A stretch of DNA of 49,706 bases from Salinivirgaceae bacterium. Its GTDB lineage: Bacteria > Bacteroidota > Bacteroidia > Bacteroidales > SZUA-534. A program made the position numbers and the translations under genes. Location: the NCBI GenBank assembly GCA_017551905.1, contig JAFZKK010000092.1, positions 1-49,706 of the forward strand, given 5' to 3'. The notes under the pieces are model-generated. The model did not search any database, had not been told where the DNA came from, and worked only from the letters and a program-made list of their open reading frames with translations. Below, piece after piece: positions 33,375 to 40,893 of this stretch (positions are counted from its first letter, which is position 1; each line of letters opens with the position of its first letter).

Positions 33375-35672
33375 TCATTCTGCATCTTCTTCGATATTCT
33401 GAATGAAGGCTGTGTAAGTGTATTCAGTTTGAACTTTTGCTCCGGCAAGCATTATTATGACACGCTTCTCGCTGCCGTCTTTCGCCAGAATCTTCTCTTC
33501 TTTGCGGATGCCGACAACTTTGCGTTTGTCGGGGTGCAGCAGGTTGACCATAAACTCGTCGGGGTCGTCTTGGGTGTATTTGCGGAACAGCATCTTGATG
33601 TTCTGGCCAAGCACTTCCTGACGCATATAGCCCCAAAGCGTTTCTGACGCGCGGTTGAAGAACTCGACATCGCCCGCCTGATTGATTGTGACAATGGCAT
33701 CGTGGGCGCCTTCCAGAGTCTTCTCGTTGCGAACTTTAATCTTCTCAATCTCCTGGAACTGAGCCTTAACCTCGCGGCGAGCCTCGGCAAGTTTCTCTTG
33801 CAATTCGGCCTCGTTGGCTTTCAATTCAGCCTCTTGTTGTTTAAGCAGTTCGCTCTGTTGCTTGGTCAGCAGCTCCATATTCTTCTGTTCGGTTATGTCG
33901 TGAGCAATCGAAATCACTTTCGAAATCTCATCATACATATTATATACAGGAGTGTAGGTGACATCGAACCATTTCACTTCGCCGTTTTTGGCAACCACTT
34001 TCGCCGGTCCTTGGTAGGTTTGGCCGGTTATGATGTTGTTCCAAACCGATTCGAAGTCGTTTTGCTCGTCTTCGCCCATAAAGTTGAAAACGCTGTAGTC
34101 CTTCAGTTCCTCTGAGCTGTAACCCATAATGTCGATAAACTTCTGGTTGCAGTTCACCATACGTCCGCTCGGCATATACTCAACTTTGATGCTCGACTCG
34201 TTGATGGCCTTGATTTGGCTCTCATAATCAAGATGTTGCTCTTGCTGTTGCGTTGTATCGATGCCAAGGAACAGAATCTTCTCAACATTCTGCATGCTGT
34301 TGCGCACGCAGGTGTAAGTCGATATTGTCCAGATGTCTTTTCCGTTTTTGGCAAGCAGCTTCATGTAGCCCTCGTAGTGCTTGCCGCCGCGAGCCAGCGA
34401 ATCCCAAATCTCGTTGAATTGGCGTTTGTCTTTCTCGCTGATAAACATTGAGATATGATGTCCTTCCACTTCGGAATTGGCCGAGTAGCCAAGTTTCCGC
34501 AGGAATTTTGTGTTGGCGTATAGCAGCACACCGTTCAGGTCGAATTCGGCATGGATAAGCGTGTGGTTGACTGAGTTTGTGAAGCTCATAAACTCCTCAG
34601 TCTGTTTCGAAGCCTCTTCCTGAGTGGCTTGCAGCTCCTCCATATTCTGGCGCATTTCCTCCTCTTGTTGCGACAGTTGGTCGGCTTGCTCCTGAGAATC
34701 GGCCAGCAACTTGGTGGTTTTGATGTTGGTTTTCACTGTCGAAATGGTTGTCGCGATACTTTCAGCAACTTTTTCAACAAATGCAATCACATGCTCGGCA
34801 AACGGATGGAACGATGACAGTTCAAGCACGCCATGCACCTCATCGTTCACTTTCAACGGAACGATAAGCAGTACGCGCGGGTTGGCTTCGCCCAAACCCG
34901 ATGTTACCTCGATATATTCTTCAGGAACCTCGTCAAGATAGATTGTGTTTTTCTCGTAAGCCGCACGACCAATCAAGCCTTCCGACAGTTCAACACGTTT
35001 TTGGCTGAATTTCTTGCGGCCGTAAGCGAAATGTGCAATCAGCTCAAAATGAGCGTCTTCGGGCAGTTCATCGTTCAGAATGAAAAATCCGCCCTGCACG
35101 GCGTTGATATATTCGCTCAGGCGGCTAATTACCTCAAATGCAAGTTTGTTGATGTCGTCGTTGTTGTTGCGCAGAATCTCGCCAAACGTTGCCAAACCGG
35201 TAGCGCTCCAGTTGCGTTGCTCGTCTTCCTCTTTGCGTTTGAGTTCTTCTTCTTTGTTATGTTGCAGATTATCACGCAATTCAATCATGATATTGCCAAG
35301 CGCGTTGCCTTTTTCCGGCTCATATTCGCTTGTCAGGTTGCCTTTCGACAACTCCTCTGCAAAGTTCAGGAGTTTCTTCTGTGTGTTATCCTTATATGTC
35401 TGAAGGTCATACAGTTTCTCGGCAACTTTGTATGTTTGCTTGCCGAACCACCAGCCCACAATCAATGCCACTATCGGAATGGCGATTATCACATACATGT
35501 GCGGAAGTTTCGCAATCAGACTGCCCACATTTTCAAATGTGAATATCAAACCGTTCTCGTTCAATTCGATAAAGAATATCAGTATTGCAAGTGCAAAACC
35601 TGCAACGCAAGCCCATAACGAGTATTCAAAAACAGTGTTTCTGATGTTTTTCTTTTCTGAATTTTTTTTCAT
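33375..35672 (-). CDS. Membrane GAF-PAS-PAS-PAS sensor without output domain
   Basis: A 765-residue protein. Two membrane helices lie at about 13-36 and 57-77, followed by a HAMP-like linker (about 80-135) and a GAF domain (about 165-310). A Glu/Gln-rich coiled coil lies at about 320-358. PAS domains are at about 360-470, 485-600 and 645-755. Each PAS has the usual motif set, for example LYANTKFLRKLGYS, VNCNQKFIDIMGYSSEEL and FFNRASETLWGYMRQEVLGQ. The protein ends just after the last PAS. No histidine kinase, cyclase, phosphodiesterase or phosphatase domain follows, so how it signals is unclear. It is the first gene of a cluster with a beta-helix lipoprotein, an EEP protein and CapA. Confidence 0.82.
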   Translation of the reverse strand: MKKNSEKKNIRNTVFEYSLWACVAGFALAILIFFIELNENGLIFTFENVGSLIAKLPHMYVIIAIPIVALIVGWWFGKQTYKVAEKLYDLQTYKDNTQKKLLNFAEELSKGNLTSEYEPEKGNALGNIMIELRDNLQHNKEEELKRKEEDEQRNWSATGLATFGEILRNNNDDINKLAFEVISRLSEYINAVQGGFFILNDELPEDAHFELIAHFAYGRKKFSQKRVELSEGLIGRAAYEKNTIYLDEVPEEYIEVTSGLGEANPRVLLIVPLKVNDEVHGVLELSSFHPFAEHVIAFVEKVAESIATTISTVKTNIKTTKLLADSQEQADQLSQQEEEMRQNMEELQATQEEASKQTEEFMSFTNSVNHTLIHAEFDLNGVLLYANTKFLRKLGYSANSEVEGHHISMFISEKDKRQFNEIWDSLARGGKHYEGYMKLLAKNGKDIWTISTYTCVRNSMQNVEKILFLGIDTTQQQEQHLDYESQIKAINESSIKVEYMPSGRMVNCNQKFIDIMGYSSEELKDYSVFNFMGEDEQNDFESVWNNIITGQTYQGPAKVVAKNGEVKWFDVTYTPVYNMYDEISKVISIAHDITEQKNMELLTKQQSELLKQQEAELKANEAELQEKLAEARREVKAQFQEIEKIKVRNEKTLEGAHDAIVTINQAGDVEFFNRASETLWGYMRQEVLGQNIKMLFRKYTQDDPDEFMVNLLHPDKRKVVGIRKEEKILAKDGSEKRVIIMLAGAKVQTEYTYTAFIQNIEEDAE

Positions 35673-35708
35673 ATCACGTATTCGTTTCTATCGATAAATA
35701 TAAACGTT

Positions 35709-35716
35709 CAAATATA
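35709..35716 (-). promoter_or_regulatory. -7 element upstream of the sensor gene
   Basis: A perfect TATATTTG on the minus strand, 37 nt upstream of the ATG. No clear -33 TTG at the normal distance. Confidence 0.35.
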
Positions 35717-35826
35717 ATAATTTATCAATAGTTGCTTCAGAAAAGTGCGGCTAAGTCGTGCAAAAATCAGCATAAATCACAAATGATTGATTGTTGAAGT
35801 TTTACAATTTCCACCGACACACATAT

Positions 35827-35863
35827 ATTAAAAAAGCCTTACCACGAAAGGTGATAAGGCTTT
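35827..35863 (-). terminator. Terminator of the OmpA-domain gene
   Basis: An inverted repeat of about 13 bp with one mismatch (outer arms AAAGCCTTA and TAAGGCTTT; 35833-35845 and 35850-35863), followed on the minus strand by a T run. It lies about 20 nt after the stop. Confidence 0.75.
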
Positions 35864-35883
35864 GATTTTAGTTTGTAAGAATA

Positions 35884-36990
35884 CTATTTAATAACGATAA
35901 ATTCAGTGCGACGGTTTTTCTCGCGGTCTTCGCTGATAGGCTCGGAGCTTCCTTTGCCCTCGCTTTGCAGTCTGTCGGCCGAAATTCCCAACGAAATCAG
36001 ATAATCGACAGCCACCTTGGCGCGCTCCTCCGACAGCTTCTGGTTGAATTTTTGCGTGCCGTCCGACGATGCGTGACCGACAATTTTCAGTTTTACTTCC
36101 GGATGCTTGGTCATCATTTCGGCCAATTCCTGCAGCACGAGTTTCGACGATTCGGTCAAGTCGGCTTTTGCGGCAACGAACTGAGCCGCATTGAATTTTG
36201 TCTTTATTGCATCAACAGTGTCGGCAACAGCTGTGGTGTCAGCAACAACGGCTTCTTCGGGCTCTGGAGCAACTGGTTGTGGCTCAGGTTGTTTTGAGCA
36301 TCCGCGGATGAGCAGTATCAACAGCAGAATCAATATTATCAGCAGCAATAAAATCCACCAAATGGCGCGTTTTTTCTTCTTTTCTTTATTTTGCTGTTCT
36401 TCAGCGGCTTTCTCGTCTTCGGCGTTGGTGTCCGATTCGGCATTTTCAGCGGCAGGTTCGGCTTGAGCTGCGTCATCCGATTGTGTGTCAGTGCTTTCGG
36501 CTTCGCCTTCAGATTTTTCGTCAGCGCTGTCAGCAGCTGCGGCATCAGATTCGGCGGCAACTGCGCCGGCAACGGCAGCATCTTCTTCATATTCAAGTTT
36601 GAAGCCGCCTTTTTTGAAGTACTCGTTGTCTTTGTAGTCGGCCACTATAATATTGTATTGTTTGGCCCATTCAACCATTTTGTCGAAATCGGTCTTTTGC
36701 CACAGTTCGAGCATGGCCACCTTCCGGCCGTCTTTAAGCGTTATCACTTCGTCTTCTTTTTCGAAGAAGAACATCTCGTAAGTGGAGTTGCCGGTGCCGC
36801 TTTTGAATTTTTCGGCATCGTTGATGTCCACAAAAATTGTCTCACTTCTGTTCGATGAGTTCAAATCACCCGGAAACGCTTGGTTTAGTTCCTCAAGAGT
36901 GGCATCGGGGTGCATAACTAAATAGGCATTTGCAATGCCCAAAACTGTACGGCTCTGACCTGTTCCGTAAACTTTAACTTCGCTTGGCAT
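35884..36990 (-). CDS. OmpA-domain protein with central membrane anchor
   Basis: A 368-residue protein with an unusual order. The N-terminal soluble domain (about 1-135) has no signal peptide; it begins MPSEVKVYGTGQSRTVLGIANAYLVMHPDATLEELNQAFPG and is not recognised. A low-complexity Ala/Glu/Asp linker follows (about 138-205), then KKKKRAIWWILLLLIILILLLILLI (about 210-234), a single membrane helix with positive residues on the N-terminal side. The end is a complete OmpA/MotB peptidoglycan-binding domain (about 268-368) with VGHASSDGTQKFNQKLSEERAKVAVDYL and NRRTEFIVI. The topology would place the first domain in the cytosol and the OmpA domain in the periplasm, so it could link the cytosol to the cell wall. 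Confidence 0.78.
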   Translation of the reverse strand: MPSEVKVYGTGQSRTVLGIANAYLVMHPDATLEELNQAFPGDLNSSNRSETIFVDINDAEKFKSGTGNSTYEMFFFEKEDEVITLKDGRKVAMLELWQKTDFDKMVEWAKQYNIIVADYKDNEYFKKGGFKLEYEEDAAVAGAVAAESDAAAADSADEKSEGEAESTDTQSDDAAQAEPAAENAESDTNAEDEKAAEEQQNKEKKKKRAIWWILLLLIILILLLILLIRGCSKQPEPQPVAPEPEEAVVADTTAVADTVDAIKTKFNAAQFVAAKADLTESSKLVLQELAEMMTKHPEVKLKIVGHASSDGTQKFNQKLSEERAKVAVDYLISLGISADRLQSEGKGSSEPISEDREKNRRTEFIVIK

Positions 36991-37217
36991 AATTGTTTAG
37001 TGTTAAAAGATTTAATCCGTTATATAGTTGACCTTTAAAAGGTTCGCTTCAAGCAATGTTTTGTCAGTTTGCAAGGCTTTTGCAGCCATTTGCTTTGTTA
37101 TGCAACTAATATGCAGCCCTTTGCGTTCTAAAATTATAACACAATTCGGCAAAATAACACACTGATTTTAATGATAGTGGACATAAAAAAATATGAGCAA
37201 ACGCAGATTTTGTGGCA

Positions 37218-37247
37218 CAAAAAAAGCCTTGGGGAATACCCAAGGCT
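37218..37247 (-). terminator. Terminator of the HU gene
   Basis: A perfect 9-bp stem AGCCTTGGG/CCCAAGGCT with a 5-nt loop, followed by a run of Ts on the minus strand, 24 nt after the HU stop. Confidence 0.88.
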
Positions 37248-37270
37248 CGGTTTTTAATTCAAAAAACTAA

Positions 37271-37558
37271 TTATTTCTTAACATTAGCTTTTACCTTGTC
37301 AACGAACTCTGCAGTCGGTTTGAACGAAGGAATGTAATGCTCCGGAACGATGATAGTAGTGTTCTTGGTGATGTTGCGGGCAGTCTTTTTAGCTCTTTTC
37401 TTTACTGCAAAGGTTCCGAAACCTCTAAGATAAACGTTGTCACCTTTTTCAAGAGAAGCTTTTACGCTGTCCATGAAAGATTCTACTGCCTTCAAAACTG
37501 TCACTTTCTCAATTCCAGTGTTTTTTGAAATCTCATTAACTAAATCAGCTTTTGTCAT
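37271..37558 (-). CDS. HU-family DNA-binding protein
   Basis: A 95-residue nucleoid protein. The HU/IHF fold is plain: helices MTKADLVNEISKNTGIEKVTVLKAVESFMDSVKASL (1-36), then GDNVYLRGFGTFAVKKRAKKTARNI (39-63) with the GFGTF turn and the basic arm. It ends FKPTAEFVDKV. It dimerises and bends DNA. The gene stands alone with a very good promoter match and a strong terminator, consistent with high expression. HU against IHF-like cannot be decided from sequence alone. Confidence 0.95.
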   Translation of the reverse strand: MTKADLVNEISKNTGIEKVTVLKAVESFMDSVKASLEKGDNVYLRGFGTFAVKKRAKKTARNITKNTTIIVPEHYIPSFKPTAEFVDKVKANVKK

Positions 37559-37604
37559 AATAAAAATATTTTAATTATCAGTTATTTGTATTTATTGTGT
37601 ACGG

Positions 37605-37637
37605 CAAATATATAATATTCAGCAATGAAACAACAAA
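37605..37637 (-). promoter_or_regulatory. HU promoter
   Basis: TTTG at 37637-37634, a 21-nt spacer, and TATATTTG at 37612-37605: a full match to the Bacteroidetes -33/-7 consensus. The leader would be about 40 nt. Confidence 0.7.
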
Positions 37638-37825
37638 TATTTTCAAAAAAATAAAAAATTAAATTTTAGGGTCGAGGGGTACAACTTGTGAAATTATTTT
37701 GTATAGGCAAAAACGTGGCTTTCTTGTTGATAATGTTGCCGAAAGCCGCATGAATATTGGTTTTGTGTAAAGTGATGGCAGAATCGGGGTTTGCCGAAAT
37801 ATCGTTTTCGTAAGTGGTTGGAAAC

Positions 37826-37855
37826 AAAAAAGGTGAATTTAAAAATCCACCTTTT
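37826..37855 (-). terminator. Terminator overlapping the stop of the DUF2795 gene
   Basis: Arms AAAAGGTG (37828-37835) and CACCTTTT (37848-37855) with an AT-rich loop, then a T run on the minus strand. The 5' arm (in transcript sense) overlaps the stop codon at 37856-37854. Confidence 0.55.
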
Positions 37856-38075
37856 AATATTCGTCTTCATTAAAAAAGAAGTCCTCTTTGCTTGGGTAAT
37901 CGGGCCAGATATCCTCGATGGTGTCGTAAATATCGCCGTCGTCTTCCATTTCTTGCAAATTCTCAACAACTTCCATGGGGGCGCCTGAACGAATTGCGTA
38001 ATCAATCAATTCTTCCTTTGTTGCCGGCCAGGGTGCGTCTTCCAACTTCGAAGCTAATTCAAGTGTCCAGTACAT
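37854..38075 (-). CDS. DUF2795-like small protein
   Basis: A 73-residue acidic cytosolic protein, MYWTLELASKLEDAPWPATKEELIDYAIRSGAPMEVVENLQEMEDD..., ending in a run of acidic and aromatic residues. The W-PATKxELIDYA and GAP-EVVENLQ segments are characteristic of the short DUF2795 proteins conserved through Bacteroidetes. Function unknown. CATATTTG about 25 nt upstream may be its -7 element. It stands alone. Confidence 0.8.
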   Translation of the reverse strand: MYWTLELASKLEDAPWPATKEELIDYAIRSGAPMEVVENLQEMEDDGDIYDTIEDIWPDYPSKEDFFFNEDEY

Positions 38076-38214
38076 ATATAGTAGGTTTTAAAATTTCGCG
38101 CAAATATGAAAAAAATATCTATTATGTATCATTCAACGTTAATAAAATTGAAAATTATTTTAATGTGCTGATTATTAATTGTTTGTGATGCCAGAATCGT
38201 AAAAAACGGAGCTT

Positions 38215-39006
38215 TTAGTATCGTAGGCAGATGGTTTGGCGCGACAGTTGGCTGCGGAAGAACACCACGCCCATGGTGTAAAAATCGAGCGAAAGTGTTA
38301 CTCGTTCATTTTCAGCAATTTCTTGCCATGCGCGTTCCATTTCGATGTCTTTATGGATGTCGTCGATAATAAATACCGAATCGTTATGAGCCGCCGTCAG
38401 GCAGTGGTTGAAGTAGTCGATGGTGGGTTGGTAGCTGTGGTTGCCGTCGATAAAGAGCAAGTCGATGGCGGGCATATCGGCCAGAACTTTTGGCAGAGCG
38501 TTTTCGAAGCGGTCGTTTATGGTGGTTATATTGCTGATACCCAGTTTTTTGAAAGCTCTATCGGCCATTTGCGAAAGTGTTGGGCAGCCTTCGATGGTTA
38601 CCACTTGTTCGCAACTGCCCGAATGTGCCAAATAGAGTGTTCCCAACCCAAGATTGGTGCCCAATTCAAGGATGTTGCGGCACTGCATTGCTGTGGCAAG
38701 GTTGCAGAGTAGACGCCCGTCGCGCGGTGATGTTGAACTGTGTCGGGCGATGTCGCGCACGCGGCGTTGGCCATTGCCGCCAAACCGGCTGCCTGTGCCG
38801 TAATCGGTTACGTTTACGATGCTTCGGTCGGTCAGCAACTGACGGCGGTAGCGTTCAGCATCGGCAACCCAATCGGCTTTTAATGACTGATGCAGATTGT
38901 TGGTAATCAGTGAATAAAGAAATGGCGAATGGATGCGGTGGCCTTGCCGGTCGCGGGCTTGTGCCTGCCAACGCAGATAACTCAATATGTTGTGGAAGGT
39001 GAACAT
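38215..39006 (-). CDS. SAM-dependent O-methyltransferase-like protein
   Basis: A 263-residue protein starting MFTFHNILSYLRWQAQARDRQGHRIHSPFLYSLI. A further 25 open codons upstream overlap the divergent gene and are not used. The SAM-binding motif I is ILELGTNLGLGTLYLA (about 119-134), followed by VVTIEGCP (about 142-149), where the acid binds the ribose of SAM. DLLFIDGNHSYQPTIDYF (about 190-207) is the class I O-methyltransferase-3-like metal/active-site stretch. A substrate cannot be named. The ATG lies 6 nt after a TATTTTTG element, so the transcript may be leaderless. Confidence 0.75.
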   Translation of the reverse strand: MFTFHNILSYLRWQAQARDRQGHRIHSPFLYSLITNNLHQSLKADWVADAERYRRQLLTDRSIVNVTDYGTGSRFGGNGQRRVRDIARHSSTSPRDGRLLCNLATAMQCRNILELGTNLGLGTLYLAHSGSCEQVVTIEGCPTLSQMADRAFKKLGISNITTINDRFENALPKVLADMPAIDLLFIDGNHSYQPTIDYFNHCLTAAHNDSVFIIDDIHKDIEMERAWQEIAENERVTLSLDFYTMGVVFFRSQLSRQTICLRY

Positions 39007-39012
39007 CGGCCG

Positions 39013-39053
39013 CAAAAATACTATCGATGACAACAAAAATGGTGGTATTTTTG
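39013..39053. promoter_or_regulatory. Divergent -7 elements for the methyltransferase and YbaK genes
   Basis: Minus strand: TATTTTTG at 39020-39013, ending 6 nt before the methyltransferase ATG. Plus strand: TATTTTTG at 39046-39053, 15 nt before the YbaK ATG. Both match TAnnTTTG, but neither has a good -33 at normal distance. Confidence 0.35.
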
Positions 39054-39068
39054 TCAAAATTTTGAACA

Positions 39069-39539
39069 ATGAACAAGACAAACGCTGCGCGCATATTGGA
39101 TTCGGCTGGTATCAATTACAGTCTGAAGGAATATGAAGTCGATGAGTCGGACTTGAGCGCCACCCACGTTGCCGAGCAGATGGGGCAGGATATAGGTCAG
39201 GTTTTCAAGACTTTAGTGTTGCGTGGCGACAAAAACGGACTGTTTGTATGCGTGATTCCGGGTGCCGACGAGGTGGATTTGAAAAAGGCCGCCAAAGCAT
39301 CGGGCAACAAAAGCGCCGAAATGATACACGTGAAAGAGCTTCAGCCACTTACGGGCTACATTCGCGGAGGTTGCTCGCCCATCGGAATGAAAAAACACTA
39401 CCCAACTTTCCTTGACGAGCAGTGCATCCTTTACGACGAAATCTACATCAGCGCCGGCATCCGCGGAATGCAAATCAAACTTGCGCCCGACGATTTGGTG
39501 AAAGTCACGGGTTGCGTGATTTGCGAGTTGACTGTGTGA
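39069..39539 (+). CDS. ybaK: YbaK/EbsC-type Cys-tRNA(Pro) deacylase
   Basis: A 156-residue cytosolic editing protein that hydrolyses Cys wrongly attached to tRNA(Pro). It has the standard order: TNAARILDSAGINYSLKEYEVDESDLSATHVAEQMG at the start, GQVFKTLVLRGDKNGLFVCVIPGADEVDLKKAAKASG in the core with the conserved catalytic Lys in QVFKTLV, then GYIRGGCSPIGMKK (about 97-110) and the end GMQIKLAPDDLVKVT. Length is normal for the family. It is divergent from the methyltransferase gene. Confidence 0.93.
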   Translation: MNKTNAARILDSAGINYSLKEYEVDESDLSATHVAEQMGQDIGQVFKTLVLRGDKNGLFVCVIPGADEVDLKKAAKASGNKSAEMIHVKELQPLTGYIRGGCSPIGMKKHYPTFLDEQCILYDEIYISAGIRGMQIKLAPDDLVKVTGCVICELTV

Positions 39540-39610
39540 TGCTCCGGCTCAAAAGTTGACATATATTATATGTGTAATCGGATTGCAAGCCGGTAATCGC
39601 CAATTTTGTT

Positions 39611-39618
39611 TAGATTTG
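39611..39618 (+). promoter_or_regulatory. -7 element immediately before the PlsC-like gene
   Basis: TAGATTTG is a perfect TAnnTTTG, only 5 nt before ATG 39624. If used, the mRNA would have almost no leader. The nearest upstream TTG is 25 nt away, longer than usual. Confidence 0.35.
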
Positions 39619-39623
39619 CCCGT

Positions 39624-40343
39624 ATGAAACAACTACTCGCCACCATTCGGCTGATTTTAGTGTTCACCGGCTCGCTCGTTTTGGTGATTGTCGGTTTGAT
39701 ACTATTATTAATATGTCTCGGCAGTCCTGCCATAAGTCGCTTTATAACAAAGAATTGGGCACGATATTGTCTGGCGGTTCTCAACGTTAAAGTGAATTTT
39801 TCGGGGCAAATTCCGTCGCAACGGGTGATACTGATGGCCAATCACCGCAGTTATATCGACATTTTCCTTGCCTTCTCGCGCTATCCGGCGTCGATAGTGG
39901 CGAAAAAAGAGCTGGGGCGCTGGCCGATAATCGGTTGGAGTGTGCGCTTGGCGCGAATGATTCTTGTCGACCGCAGCCGTAAAAGCAGCCTGATAGCCAC
40001 AATGCGCGCCATTCAGGCCGAGATTGACAAAGGTGGCAGCGTGATTCTGTTTCCCGAAGGCGGCATTGTCGAGGGGCAGCTGACGGGTCCGTTCAAGCAC
40101 GGCTCGTTCAAGATTGCGCAGCAGACCGGCACGCCCGTTGTTCCAGCGGCCATTCACTATCACGACGATGGTGTTTTTTGGGGCGACGAGTCGTTCCTGA
40201 ACAACTTTTATCGGCAGATGGGCAAGTGGCGCACCACGGTTGATTTTTGGATTGGCGAGCCGATAACCGCACCCACTGATGCCGAACTGATGACGTCGGT
40301 AAAGAATGCTATTGATTTGAAACTTAGGGAATTTAGGAATTAG
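39624..40343 (+). CDS. plsC: 1-acyl-sn-glycerol-3-phosphate acyltransferase-like
   Basis: A 239-residue membrane protein taken from ATG 39624 (MKQLLATIRLILVFTGSLVLVIVGLILLL). An upstream TTG in frame is less likely. One N-terminal membrane helix lies at about 8-35. The acyltransferase motifs are HX4D in MANHRSYIDIF (about 72-82), a basic stretch (AKKELGRWPIIGW), FPEGG (about 145-149, the EGTR-equivalent, with Gly-Ile in place of Thr-Arg), and VVPAAIHY. It adds the second acyl chain to make phosphatidic acid. Its stop codon lies inside a heptamer array. Confidence 0.85.
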   Translation: MKQLLATIRLILVFTGSLVLVIVGLILLLICLGSPAISRFITKNWARYCLAVLNVKVNFSGQIPSQRVILMANHRSYIDIFLAFSRYPASIVAKKELGRWPIIGWSVRLARMILVDRSRKSSLIATMRAIQAEIDKGGSVILFPEGGIVEGQLTGPFKHGSFKIAQQTGTPVVPAAIHYHDDGVFWGDESFLNNFYRQMGKWRTTVDFWIGEPITAPTDAELMTSVKNAIDLKLREFRN

Positions 40344-40358
40344 GATTTAGGAATTATT
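40324..40358. repeat. Heptanucleotide array spanning the plsC stop
   Basis: Five in-register heptamers: TTAGGGA, ATTTAGG, AATTAGG, ATTTAGG, AATTATT. The array begins inside the last codons of the plsC-like gene and contains its stop codon. Confidence 0.7.
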
Positions 40359-40371
40359 AATGAACGGAATC

Positions 40372-40399
40372 GTAGAGACGTATCGCGCTACGTCTCTAC
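40372..40399. repeat. REP-like palindrome
   Basis: A perfect 11-bp inverted repeat, GTAGAGACGTA and TACGTCTCTAC, with a 6-nt loop. It resembles the repeat arms in the transposase remnant near 46.4 kb (TAGGGACG/CGTCCCTA). There is no T tract, so a terminator role is less likely. Confidence 0.7.
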
Positions 40400-40429
40400 C
40401 ATATCGAAAAACATTTAAACAATAAAACA

Positions 40430-40744
40430 ATGATTATCACAACAACATTTACTGTCCCCAATCGTGAGATTGAGCAGATTTTAGGAATTGCTCGCGGGAG
40501 CACCGTTCGCGCCAAAAATGTTGGCAGCGACTTTTTGGCCGGCCTCAAAAACATTGTCGGTGGTGAGATTGAAGAATACACGCGGCTTCAGGCCGAATCG
40601 CGTGAGCAAGCTTTGCAGCGCCTAACTAAAGATGCCGATCGTTTGGGGGCTGACGCCATTGTGGGGCTATCGTTTAGTACCTCAATGATTGCCCAAGGTG
40701 CAGCCGAAATTCTGGCTTACGGAACGGCTGTCAAACTCAAATAG
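40430..40744 (+). CDS. YbjQ/UPF0145 family protein
   Basis: A 104-residue cytosolic protein. The whole length fits the YbjQ pattern: MIITTTFTVPNREI, GIARGSTVRAKNVGSDFLAGLKNIVGGEIEEYT, then AREQAL-RL, ADRLGADAIVGLSFSTSMI and a C-terminal LAYGTAVKL. The family forms pentamers and is annotated as heavy-metal-binding on thin evidence. It starts a small rightward cluster with a tiny membrane protein and a B3/B4 protein. Confidence 0.9.
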   Translation: MIITTTFTVPNREIEQILGIARGSTVRAKNVGSDFLAGLKNIVGGEIEEYTRLQAESREQALQRLTKDADRLGADAIVGLSFSTSMIAQGAAEILAYGTAVKLK

Positions 40745-40752
40745 TTGATATT

Positions 40753-40893
40753 ATGGATTTTATTGGACACGGTATGCTAATAGGTTTGTTATATGCGGCA
40801 TTTTTGGCCGTCAGCGCAGTAATTATCGTGGTGCTGATTATCCGCCGAATCAGAATCAAGAAAACCGAAACTTTTGAGAAACGCAATGATTGA
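40753..40893 (+). CDS. 46-residue single-helix membrane protein
   Basis: MDFIGHGMLIGLLYAAFLAV begins a 46-residue ORF with one strongly hydrophobic segment (about residues 8-31), then a basic tail (RRIRIKKTETFEKRND). The Arg/Lys cluster after the helix suggests an N-out, C-in orientation. It starts 9 nt after the YbjQ stop and overlaps the next ATG by 8 nt, so it looks like a real gene of the cluster. Function not known. Confidence 0.6.
   Translation: MDFIGHGMLIGLLYAAFLAVSAVIIVVLIIRRIRIKKTETFEKRND

Noticed and set aside
37694..38005. 103-residue minus-strand ORF over the DUF2795 gene
   Set aside because: It overlaps the DUF2795 frame, which matches a conserved family and has a terminator at its end.
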